Positions 46,449-57,136 of a stretch of 64,000 bases of DNA are shown here, piece by piece; position 1 is the stretch's first letter, and each line of letters begins with the position of its first letter. The stretch is from NCBI GenBank assembly GCA_039519185.1, contig CM076851.1, positions 30,711,825-30,775,824 of the forward strand, in the 5' to 3' direction. Source of the stretch: Astragalus membranaceus (taxonomy: Eukaryota > Streptophyta > Magnoliopsida > Fabales > Fabaceae). The position numbers were made by a program, and so were the translations under genes. The notes below the pieces were generated by a model, which worked only from the letters and a program-made list of their open reading frames with translations, had not been told where the DNA came from and searched no databases.

Positions 46449-47755
46449 ATTATTATTTTGAAAAAGTCAATTCATTTGCTGACTCTTCTGTTCCTTATGC
46501 AAAAACTTATTTTTGTTTGTAGATATTTTGAAGGTCTTCAAGAATACTTAATTTGTGAGTTCAAAAAATACTAGGTAGATGTGTTTATTGAGGTAAACTT
46601 CAAGTTGGATTAGAACAATGGTTAAAATTTATTTCGTTGTATTTGAGTATATTTACTATGTTAGATATAGCAAGGAAAATGGGTTACCCGAGTAGTGAGA
46701 AACAGAGCTTAAAAAGTACTATGTGAAGTCGGTTGTTTGAATACTCGATAACAAGTGTAGGTATAGCAAGTTGGCATTTTCTTTGCTAACTTTGGAATCA
46801 GGTATTAAAACAACCGATTCTAAATAAGTTTGAAATAACATTTGGATTCGATTGTTCAAACGACCGACTGCAAATGTGTATTTTGTTGCACATTTGGAGT
46901 TTGGTGTTCAAACATCCGACTCCCAACGTGTTTTTTCTACATATTTGAAGTTGGCAAATGTGTATGTTGTTTCACATTACAAAACATCGAACATATCGTC
47001 ATCTTTGTCTATATCATCTCATTTTCAGACATCAAACCGTCATTTCTCCACCTTTCGTTTTCATCACCACCACGCTCCTGATGGCTCCGTTCTCTCTGCC
47101 ACATTCATATTCTCCTCTCCACCACTCTCATCTCTCACTCTCCCCTCACAGATGTCTCACCGTCATAGATGTCTCACGGTCTCTCCTCCCTTACCCTCGC
47201 CGCCACCAATTTCTCCTCTCCCTCGTCAAACTATCACTATCACCACTAGGCGACTGCCACCGTCAACACCTCATTGTTGTTGTATATATTATTATTGTTG
47301 TTGTTGCTGTTGTTGTAAATGAGCTCACTCAAACTCAAAGACCTGATTGTTGTTGTTTGTTTAATGAATTTGTAAATTTATTTCACAAAAATTTGCGCAT
47401 TGGATGAGCACTTTTCAAGTCTCAGATCTCTAGTTGATAGTTTTAATGTTAACTTCTATTTGTATGGTTGATGCTAATGAGTAACATTCTTGTTTTTAAT
47501 AGGAGTTGTATTTAATAACTCCATAAAAAGTAGGGGCTGTATTTATTTAATATCTCTATGAAAATAAATAAATCCACGGCCCAATACCTTATTATTTTTC
47601 CCATTTGCGAGCCCAGTTGCATACCCTCTCTATTCTCGTTCATCGGTAAGATTGCAATCAAACGATCTATTTTTCTTTTCCTTCCTTCGTTCACCATTTA
47701 ACTCAACTTGGGGAATCAAATTCGCAACAAGCAAGTTGAAATCTCACTTCCTGAG
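46449..47755. other. Spacer and probable promoter/5'UTR of the L7/L12 gene
   Basis: No gene is supported in 46449-47500. Near 46750-46990 a motif like 'CATTTGGAGTTTGGTGTTCA' recurs in diverged form, and a TTG repeat lies at 47275-47315. Overlapping ORFs at 46840-47407 are in several frames with Ser/Pro/His-biased composition, so I treat them as chance. 47500-47755 should hold the promoter and the first untranslated exon, which ends CTTCCTGAG before GTAAG at 47756. Confidence 0.5.
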
Positions 47756-48390
47756 GTAAGTAACACGTTCTTTAAGACCGAATCTGTTGTCTGCATAATG
47801 ATACGGAAAATTTAAGAATCACTCTCACTGTTGCTGTTATTATTCGCTCACCAACTGCTTGTGTTTATGTCTCAAAGATCTTTGCTTTTGTTTAAGCTCA
47901 AAACTTCCGATTTGTTTTTTTTTGAGAGGAACCCAAATCTTGAACTGCTATCAAATATCTAATAAAAAGTCTTCTGTAAACTTTAATTTCAGTTAAGCCC
48001 CAGAATGGTCTTGCCCCCTCTTCGTTTATTTTTTTCATTTTCCTTGGAATATCAAATTTAGTTAATTGTGGTTATGTACTGTAATATTTGATGTTTCGAT
48101 TTTGATTTGGATTTGTACTAATGTGGCTTGGGACATTTGATGGGAATGTCTGATTTCTAGTTTGTACCAGTTGCAAATTTATTAGCTGATTTTTTGAACC
48201 CTATGAGGTGATGTTACATATGTGGGTTTGGGTTTTTAGAAATTGGATGCTTGGAAATTGATGTTTCATGTGTTTAGCATTCTTCACCATGTTTTCATGA
48301 TTATATGGTTTGATTTGGATGAGAATGTGGTCAAGTTTTTGGTGCCTATTTATGCTTTATTTCTTTTGGCTTGCTGGGAAATTGTTTCAG
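47756..48390 (+). other. Intron in the 5'UTR of the L7/L12 gene
   Basis: Donor GAG|GTAAGTAAC at 47756 and acceptor TTGTTTCAG| at 48390 delimit 635 bp of T-rich sequence, typical of a plant leader intron. The coding ATG is 94 bases after the acceptor. It is predicted from splice-site pattern only. Confidence 0.6.
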
Positions 48391-48484
48391 GGGTCTGATC
48401 ACTGTGCTGATGCTACTAGCTTGTTGAAACAGCTTTTCTCGAAATCTTTAATTTCATTAGCCACAAGTTTGATTGAACAAAGAA

Positions 48485-49060
48485 ATGAGGATTACCACCC
48501 TTTCCAGATATACTCGATGTCTCCATCGGCATGGTACCTTGGTCCCTTTGCAATCTCGTGCTTTCCAGGCTGATGTTGTTTCTAGAGATACTAAGGCCAA
48601 GTCAATAAAATACAAAATTCCCCAAGTTTATGACCCTTATGGCCCGAGACCTCCACCCTCCGACAAAATTGTTCAGCTTGCTGAACGAATCGGAGCATTA
48701 TCCGAAGAAGAACGCAGTCAAATTATGCCTACTTTGGCAGAACGATTAAAGCTTCCAAAGTTGCAACCAATTTCAACAGAAGGTATGGACTTGGGGTCGG
48801 AAGGTGGATCTGCTGGACCGAAGGTGGAGGAGAAGAAGGCCGAGAAAACAGCTTTTGATGTGAAGTTAGAGAAATTTGATGCTGCTGCAAAGATCAAGGT
48901 GATTAAGGAGGTAAGAACATTTACTAACCTGGGATTGAAAGAGGCCAAAGAACTTGTTGAAAAGGTACCAGTTGTGCTTAAACAAGGAATCACAAAAGAG
49001 GAGGCAAATGATATTATTGAAAAAATAAAAGCTGCTGGAGGAGTTGCAGTTATGGAGTAG
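48485..49060 (+). CDS. Mitochondrial large-subunit ribosomal protein L7/L12
   Basis: One uninterrupted 191-codon exon runs from ATG at 48485 to TAG at 49058-49060. The first ~30 residues ([26 protein letters not shown]) are Arg-rich and free of acidic residues, a typical mitochondrial targeting signal. Residues ~55-80 form the N-terminal dimerisation/L10-binding helix ([20 protein letters not shown]). A Gly/Ser/Glu-Lys hinge follows, and residues ~125-191 are the conserved C-terminal domain ([36 protein letters not shown], then [19 protein letters not shown]). L7/L12 forms the mobile stalk that recruits elongation factors to the ribosome. The lack of chloroplast-type features and the '[13 protein letters not shown]' segment match plant mitochondrial homologues. 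The upstream TTG is not a start; ATG at 48485 is the first in frame. It is intact and probably the only fully functional gene in the window. Confidence 0.93.
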   Translation: MRITTLSRYTRCLHRHGTLVPLQSRAFQADVVSRDTKAKSIKYKIPQVYDPYGPRPPPSDKIVQLAERIGALSEEERSQIMPTLAERLKLPKLQPISTEGMDLGSEGGSAGPKVEEKKAEKTAFDVKLEKFDAAAKIKVIKEVRTFTNLGLKEAKELVEKVPVVLKQGITKEEANDIIEKIKAAGGVAVME

Positions 49061-49467
49061 ATTTTTGAGTTGTAGTATTGTTTGCCAAGTTAAAAATTTT
49101 TTTTTCTGATGGTCAATGTGTTTTAAGTTACCCGAATGAATGGGTAGAAGAAATCTCTGGGCATGAAGCAGATTTAAGGTTTAAGAACTGATTGTTGAAT
49201 AATCTATTTGAGTCAATTAGTCTTCGTCTAGTTTTCTGGATAATCTGTAACACACACATCTTTTTTTCCAAATGAATTATTTCTGGAATATCAAGGAAAG
49301 CTATACATGGAATCTCAGTTATTTGAGATTCTTGTGGATGATATACTAAACTTGTTGGTCTTCTGTTTGGACCAGTAAACCTCTGACTCATTATTGTGTG
49401 TTTTATTTTAGATTAAGGTGTTGGTTGCTCATGTTAATCCGCTAGCTTATAATTGATAAGTTTTGTT
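49061..49467 (+). other. 3'UTR and downstream sequence of the L7/L12 gene
   Basis: No other gene is seen. A T-run lies at 49095-49108 and several AAT-rich stretches follow. The poly(A) site cannot be fixed from sequence. Confidence 0.5.
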
Positions 49468-49630
49468 AAGTGTTTGGTAAACGCTACTTCAGGTAGCGTT
49501 TGAGCTTAGCTTATAGCATTTCACTTTTTTTTTAAAATTTTTTTTAAGCATTGATAGTTTATAATAGTTGTCTATTTATGTCCTTTTATATTTATAAGTT
49601 ATCTCTATCGCTAATTTGATCAAACACTTT
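49468..49630. mobile_element. MITE-like element with AAGTGTTTG ends
   Basis: AAGTGTTTGGTAAACGCTAC at the left and GATCAAACACTTT at the right form imperfect inverted ends around 160 bp of AT-rich DNA. GTAGCGTTT/AAACGCTAC repeats lie just inside the left end. The target duplication is unclear. Confidence 0.4.
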
Positions 49631-49918
49631 AAATTCAATTTTGATAGTTTATCTCACATGAAGGACCATGAAGGTCTACTAACTAGAGGCAACATCATTG
49701 TTATTAGAGTTTCAAATTATTTTCAAGTAATAATTTCCAATTCTAAAAAAAAGTGTCAATTTCCACTCTCACACTCTTAGTTTCAATCTCCACAAAATAA
49801 TAGTGTTTTTTTTTGTTTTAATCAATCTAAAAAAACGTAGGCCTAGTCGAAAAGGAACATGCGTTCCACAAAATAATGTGTCTTAGGCAACAACATATTC
49901 ACATACATGAATGATTAT

Positions 49919-52898
49919 TGTAACATTGCTAATTTTTGTTAATTTCGGATTACGAAATTAACTAACGATTTATTATTCGATTAGATAATAAATCGGGTCA
50001 TGGATATGACAATTTCGTGGAAACGATGTTTAATCACTCAAGCATATGAAATGTACTCAAATTATACGAATTGTGGTGGGAATTAGACCACAAGGGTAAA
50101 ATGGTCATTTCACCTCGCATCGAAGATGTATCATCCAACGATATAAATATTGGGTCCGAGTCATAGTAGGATCATGGAAATGTTACTAAAAGTCCTAAGT
50201 CATGTGGATTGGTGAGTACTTAATGGATTCAAAATGGAATAAGTAGGAATTTAAGGTGTGAGGGCAATTTGGTCTTTCCCTCACCCTTACTAGCTCTCAG
50301 CTGTTTTAAGTCCCACGCATCTCCCTCAAGCTAAAACACTTTCAGAAATGAGAAAAGAAAGAAATAGAGAGAAGCAGGGGAAAACGTGAAGAGAGGAGAA
50401 GAGGAGAGGGAACAAGAAGAAAGAGGAAAGTGGAGGGCCATGGATTCTCCATGCATGTAACTCATCTCTATCCCATTCTCTTCAAATTTTCGAGCTCTAT
50501 CCAGTGACCCTAGTTTCTGAATCCCATTCCTCACCTAACTCTTTTCACCATTGAAGAATACTTGAAGCTCCAAGTGGAGAGAAATGGAATTTTGGCACAC
50601 TTGCTGCTTTGCATGTTCAGTAGAAACCATTAGGGAAGTGATTCTGAGCCTACATTGTGGATTGGGAAGTGTCTGAAGGTTGTAGAACTACTGGTACTGA
50701 AGATTGAAGCACAAATTCGTGGTTACAAGTATTTGAGGTTGATGATTCATGATAATCAAGAATTCTGGGTGAAACCAGTATGACCTACCTTCAGTGTTTT
50801 CATCGTATCTCCCTGTATTCAACTCTTCTGTTCATGATTTTTGTTCCTCTGGAAACTAGACACAAAATGCTTCAATATGAGCACAAGAACCGTCGGATTT
50901 CATTTGGAAATGAGGGAGATATTGTGTCATCAAGTTTCGGTTAAGAATCAGCCACTGTACTGGATCAGTCCCATTGTATTCGCGACAACTCCCTGAATAT
51001 TGGCTGCATGCATCTGGAACTTCCTCCATCAGAATCTAGATAAAATTCTCTTCACAATGGGCACTGATTTGAGGAGTTTTGGTCACGAATTGACCTAGTT
51101 ATGCCAGTTACAAATCAGTATCCTGATACTGGGAAATGGAAGTAAAGCCGGAATGTTTGTTCGTCGAGTTTGGGTTCGTTTCGTCAAAGTCTCGAGAGTC
51201 ATCAATTCAATATACCGGAGAGGAGTTCAGTAGCAAGAATGATTGATTGAGTTGCTGTTTGTGCAAGTGGGTCCCATTGAGTTCAGTTGCGGAGGCATTC
51301 GGAGCGTGTTCGTGATTACGGGGATTGTTCGAGTGGTTAACGGTTCGATTGTTCGAGCGAGGACGCGACTTCTCGGGGACTCGTCATACCAGTGATTTTT
51401 ACTCACGTTTAGGGATTTTTAGATTTCGATATTGATTGTTATGATTGCTGTTTGCTGAAAAATATGAAAAATTGATGTAGAGATTTCACTGCTGAAAAGT
51501 TTCTGGATGTGTGTTCAGTATTTTGGCTGTTGCGTGAGTTCTGGTAATCAAACAATTATGTGTAATACATTTTTGAAAACTAGACTTAAGGCTCTTTAAT
51601 TTGGCACTGGTTTCATCAAAAATTGAGTTGTCTAGCTCAAATTATAAGTTTCACAAGATAGGGTAATATTCTGGAAGCATTCTGGACATAGCTACTGTAT
51701 TTTTGAAACTGGGAACTTTCTGTTAGTCCAAAAATTTTGGGGCTTGTTTTGCTAGACACTAGACTTAATATTTGTCATTTTGGGGCAGTGTTTTGGGTAT
51801 TGTGCTCTCAATTGAACTTCTTTTTGAACGATTCATATTTCTTTGAAACCTAGACACAATGTTCTATGGTTTAGTTTCAATATTCAGATTAATTGGTTGA
51901 GTTATGGTCATTTTAGAAGTGCTAGAAATCAGGAGACAGATTCTGTCCAATCTAGGAACCACTTTGTCTATTTTTGAAAACTGTACTAATTGGCTCATTA
52001 TTTTGCAAAACCAAAACTTTATTCAGAAACTAGACATCCGTAGCTTTCCAACAAGTGGTCTTTAGCAATTTTTCGACGTCGTTTGATATGTTAAAGGTTT
52101 TCTTAAAGTTTAAGTCAAATTGATCGAAAAACCGAAAGCTAGTATGCGTGTGAGTTCATGTATTGAATAAACCAACTGAATTGGATGTCAATTGTTATGA
52201 TGTGATTATAATGCCGGATGTCTAACTTTGAATTCATCAAAACGGGTTATAAGTCAACTATGGTTTTAGAATGTCTAGAACTTAAGAGACGGTCCAATGC
52301 GGACACGATATATATTTTATTATGTATCACGTTGGGTGACGACCCGACAAGTAGCATACTAGGGAGGGAAGTCATGATCCCTTGCCTAGGACCTGTGTAC
52401 GTTTTGGCGTGGTCAAACGTGGGTTACCGGGATTAGTGGTTCTTGCACGGCCGGTTTATGCTAAGTTAAGTACACGATTCGCCGGGAGTAGTGGTTCTTG
52501 CACGGTCGGCGTTTCGATTAATCACTGGACATTGTTTGTCAACTTATGTTGTAAAGGTTTAATAATTGAACCGAGTGTTAGTGAGGGGGCACGGTAGAAC
52601 TCACTGAGACAAGTTGTCTCACCCAATCATTGTTGTTGTTTTTTTTTCCAGAGAACAGGATATAAGGATAGCAGGCGACACGGTTAGTTGTCAGGCTTGA
52701 GGAGAAGTTGGAGATGTGATCTTCCATCCATGTTTTAATTTTTTTTTAATGTAGCCTCTGTATTCGGTCTTATGACTCGAACTTGTATAATGTTATTTCA
52801 TAGTTTCCGCTGTTTCTTGTAAGGATTTATGCCTGAACAGGAATTTTTATACTCTGATGTAAACCAAATTGTATATTTAGAAATACCGGGGTGTTACA
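49919..52898 (+). repeat. Diverged chromovirus solo LTR (2980 bp), TSD ATTAT
   Basis: It starts TGTAACATTGCTAATTTTTG and ends ACCGGGGTGTTACA, flanked by ATTAT at 49914-49918 and 52899-52903. It has the core GGGTGACGACCCG (about 52335), TAGCATACTAGGGAGGG, and TCACTGAGACAAGTTGTCTC (about 52602). The middle (50840-52050) repeats phrases such as GAAACTAGACACAAAATGCT, also seen at 33400-33600, which makes this LTR longer. No internal region remains. Confidence 0.92.
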
Positions 52899-52979
52899 AT
52901 TATCACTGATAAAAAAAATACATGAATGATTATCAACTTATGTATAACATAAAACAAATCATACCTCATATTGTCATAT

Positions 52980-55371
52980 TGTCATACCCTAATTTTGTCC
53001 GGCTAATTTCAAATAATGGAAAAAACAATATCAAAACTTTTGGTGTTGTGGATACCCAATTTTAACCGGTATTTTTCACTTTTTAGAAAAAATAACAAAA
53101 ATATGTTTTTTCACGTAAATTCGATTTCTAGTCCCTCGAATAGTTCGTTTCGCGCTCATTTACCGTTTTTGCGTCGTTATTTCTTTTTTTAGTGGTTAAA
53201 CAAAAATTGAAATTATTAAAAAAATGTCGATGTACATGCCTTGGCCCAAAAATGCCAAAGTTACAAGAAAAATAAAAATAGACCAAAATACCCAAAACTG
53301 CAGCTACTTTGCGAATGGAATTTCTCTCTTCCCAGACCTCTTCTTGACGATCCGAAAGGTGAAAGTGAAGATATATGTTTCACGAACCTGCCGTCAAAAG
53401 ATGAAGACGATCCAACGGTTAACGAATCCGAAATCCCACTTTCAAGGTGACTGGTTTGAGAGAAAACGGGAGTTGTTTTCAGCTACTTTGCGAATGCCAT
53501 TTCTCTCTTCTCAGATCTCGTTTCGACGATCCTAACGGTGAAAGTGAAGATATATGTCTCACGAACCTGCTGTCAAAAGACGAAGACGATCCAACGGTTA
53601 ACGAATCCGGAATCGCATTGTCAAAGTGGCTGGTTTGGGAAAAAACAGGAGTTGTTTTCAGCTACTTTGCGAATGCCATTTCTCTCTTCTCAGATCTCAT
53701 TTCGACGATCCTAACGGTGAAAGTAAAGATATATGTATCACGAACCTTCTTTCAAAAAACGAACACGATCCAACGATTAACGAATCTGGAATCGCACTTT
53801 CAAGGTGGCTGTGCGAAAAACGGGATTTGCTTTCTCTATCTTGTTTTAGTCCCACATTGCTTGGGAGAAACAAGGACTACCTAGCCTTTGGCTATAAAAT
53901 AGGTTGAGATGCAAAGACTATGGACATGGGAAATTGACGGAGTAAGTGATCTTCTGGGCTAGCCTTTGCAGTCCATTAGATTAAAAGCCCGTCTTTGATT
54001 CTTTTGGGCTAGCCTTTGCTGTCCATTAGACTAAAAGCCTGTCTTTGATTATTTTTGGGCTAGCTTTTGCGGTCCATTAGTTGGCGATTTTTGGGTCAAA
54101 ATGGACCTGATAGGAGTTCGGTTCGCGGTTGACCTGGTCAGACTGCTCGGTCCGGTTCGGCGTTGATCAGCTTGAGGTTAGTTTTGTATTTATTTATGTA
54201 CATATTTATTATTTATTTATCTATGTACATATTTATTTATTGTTTATTTATTCATTTATGTACATATTTATTTATTGCTTATTTATTTATGCATATTTTA
54301 AGTACACATTTACACACAATTATGAGTGGGGACCTATACCCGGGTCTGTTTTGAAATTTAGGACGAGTGGAGATTATTAGTGATAGTCATTCTGGATTTC
54401 TGTCTGACTATCATGAGAATCTCATTGAGAGTGTGCTCTTTGGTGATATTCCACACCAGATAGTTACCTATCGTTGTGGGTAATATTACTAAAGAGACTT
54501 TAGCTCTGGAGGCCTTTGGTGAGAAAGTGATTAGAGCTACCAAAAGAATATTCACAGTGTGACCTTTAAATCACTAGGATTTAATAAAAAAAGCAAATAG
54601 GGGGTTTAGTCGACCGGACAGACGAGTTAGCCATCGTTTTGGGATAAATGAGTTGCACGGCTCAATAGTCCTAAAATACCTATTCATATAATCTTAAATC
54701 CTTTTTAAAGAGTCATGTTTGCAAACAAACATTTTTAAATAATCAAACACTCAGTCACAAATCAGTTATTTACAATGGTCACTCGGAGTTTAGCTCGTTT
54801 GAACATTGTGAATACATTCCTTTTCAAATGGGCCGTTAGTGGTGACCACTCTAGATTTATCTGTTTGGTCACTTCGAACGTCTTTCAAATTTCAAAAACA
54901 TTCAAATAATAAAAAACACCAACACAAACATTTTCTACCAAGAACTACGTGTGATTTGATTCTCTACCAGGAGATACGTAGGAGTAGAGGGCGGTCGACC
55001 TCTGTCAATTGCATTAATAAAAAACCTTCTTTTTTTCTTTTAACCCATTTCTCTCCTATTTCTCAAAAAGTACAAAAAATAACTAACCGTTTAGCGAGTC
55101 TTTTTATTATTATAATAAGGGTAAAAACATTATTTTTGAATTAATAAATGTTTACACATTTAGTTAAAAGGTAACCTTCCTTAGAAAGGATGTCGTAGGG
55201 TGCTAATACCTTCCCTACGCATAAACGACTCCCGAGCCTAAACCTGGTCCGCAAAACCCCTTTATCCACTCAATAGGGATTTTCCTATGTTTGCCCTTAA
55301 ACTAAACTTTGGTGGCAGCTTCATTTCAAGAACGTTGAAGAATCCCTCCTCCGTATTTTTCGGTCGCTACA
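52980..55371 (+). repeat. Ogre/Tat-like solo LTR (2392 bp), TSD CATAT
   Basis: It starts TGTCATACCCTAATTTTGTC and ends TTTCGGTCGCTACA, flanked by CATAT at 52975-52979 and 55372-55376. Diagnostic Ogre/Tat blocks near the end are GGTGCTAATACCTTCCCTAC (55200 region), CGCATAAACGACTCCCGAGC and 'AACTTTGGTGGCAGCTTC'. No internal region, so it is a solo LTR. It carries a 180-bp triplication. Confidence 0.88.
53302..53815 (+). repeat. Triplicated 179-180-bp unit in the Ogre-like LTR
   Basis: Units begin AGCTACTTTGCGAATG at 53302, 53481 and 53661, and each includes TCCTAACGGTGAAAGT-like, GATATATGT.TCACGAACCT and ATCCAACGGTTAACGAATC blocks. Because the unit is close to a multiple of three, one frame stays open through all copies, giving repeat-derived ORFs with no known domain. 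Confidence 0.9.
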
Positions 55372-55376
55372 CATAT

Positions 55377-57133
55377 CATACAAACATAACAAGGAAGGGC
55401 AAATAAAAGACAAGAGAGATGTTTTCGTTAGCAAACACGAAGTCAAGACTAGAATTAATTGCAAAGCAACGATTTCACTTGTGTTAGAGAATGGGAAGAG
55501 TCTAGGCATAAGAGTTTCAAAGTGATCTAACTCCCATTGGAAGAGTCTTATTCTCCAAACAAGGTTCCATTGCCATCAGAAACCATCCCAAAATCCCATG
55601 TTTCTAAGTCTTTTCATCCTTTTGGAGGGACACCGAAAACAGTCTCGGAAATTTGTGTTTTAAGGGTATAGTCCCGATCCAGGTCTCATGCCAAAATTTT
55701 GTGTTATTTCCATCCTCCACTCTCTTATACCGTCGCTATGTTCCTCCAAGTGCTACCGATGGTTCCTTTCCCTTGCTGGTTGATAATCGCCTCATCTGGA
55801 TTTAAATTATGAATGGAGCAAATGCTTCTTTTCCAGAGAGGATTTCCTTTATCTGAGAAACGCCACCACCATTGAAACAACATGACATCATTTTTTATTC
55901 TTAGGTCCCCTATTCCAAGGCCGCCACAATTTTTCGGTTTCTGGATGATCGACCACTTGATAAGCGGAATGCCACTGCCCGAACCACTTCCATGCCAAAA
56001 GAATTGGCGTTACAGCTAGATGATCCTCTTGATGACACCCTTTGGTACCTTAAAGAGGCTCATATAGTATAGAGGAAGGCTATTAAAAACGGATTTGAGT
56101 CTGCCAGCTCTCGATAGAAGTTTTGCTTTCCAAGAAGCCAATTTCTGTTGAATTTTCTAGATAATTGGTTCCCAGGTTGCAACTTATTTGGGTTTTCACC
56201 GCAAGGGATTCCCAAATATTTTGTTGGAAGCGTTACAATCTGACATCCCAGCCTGTTTGCAATGCCTTTTACCCATTATCCTTCTCAAATTGATCAGCCA
56301 TTTGGATTTCGCTGGGCAGAACACAAGCGTATCGTCGACAAACTGTAGGTGAGAAACATCAACCCCCCCTCGCCTACCTTGATGCCTTCAAACACTCTGA
56401 ACCTCACCGCTCTATTCATCTAGACATTGAAGGGAGCTGAGGGGGGGCCACTTACCGGTTTAGAAATGGAAGCCATAGTTATACAGCTCATGATCTATTG
56501 CCTCCATTTGGCTCCAAAGCCCATTAGCTCAAGCACATGATCAATGAAATCTCAACTTATTGTCTCGTAGGCTTTCTGAAAGTCAAGTTTCAAGAGGGCC
56601 ACTTCCTTTTTACTTCTCTTTGCCCAATTAAAGATCTCATTTGCAACAAGGGCCCCATTCAAGATTTGTCTCCCTGCAACAAAGGTGATTTGTGTCTCCC
56701 CAATCAAAGTGGGCATGACTTTCCGTAGGGTTAGAGCTAATATCTTTGATATGACCTTGTAAATACTACCTACCATGCTTATCGGTCTATACTCAAAGTT
56801 TAGACGCTCCCTCCACCTTGAGTATCAGAGAGACCGAGGTGGTATTAATCGATCTGGGCAGCGAACCACTTTCAAAGAATGACAGAAACGATTGGTTCAG
56901 ATCCTCAGCCAGCGTGCTCCACATGCTTTTGAAGAAATCTAAATTGAATCTGTCATATCCAGGAGCTTTCGATAGTGTGAAAGTATTTGGTGTTTCTATC
57001 TTTGCTTTTCACAGCCCTGGACCTCGCCATTTGTATCCAATATTGCTTTTTCTGTTGTAGGCAAGACCACAATTAGGGTTTTAGGGCGTGGCTCCTGGCC
57101 ACCTCTTCCTCAGTAAACTCCCTATCTTCCCCC
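55377..57133 (-). pseudogene. LINE (L1-type) ORF2 relic, reverse transcriptase and C-terminal part
   Basis: Reading from 57133 leftwards: 'FTEEEV' start-side text, then around 56776-56552 the reverse transcriptase segment IYKVISKILALTLRKVMPTL, QITFVAGRQILNGALVANEI and ALLKLDFQKAYE. Around 56000-55800 is the usual C-terminal segment (IPLIKWSIIQKPKNCGGLGI, then GDLRIKNDVMLFQWWWRF). Further left are weak matches to the zinc-finger-like end (about 55750-55480). Many stops and frameshifts are present. It continues to the right of the CACTA insertion (59951-60120). Confidence 0.8.
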
Positions 57134-57136
57134 GTA

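Noticed and set aside
46842..47407. Three overlapping ORFs of 79-156 codons upstream of the L7/L12 gene
   Set aside because: They overlap in several frames, have low-complexity Ser/Pro/His/Cys composition from CT- and TTG-rich DNA, and match no family I know.
53224..53907. Repetitive ORFs of 93-145 codons
   Set aside because: They follow the 180-bp LTR triplication and lie wholly inside a solo LTR.
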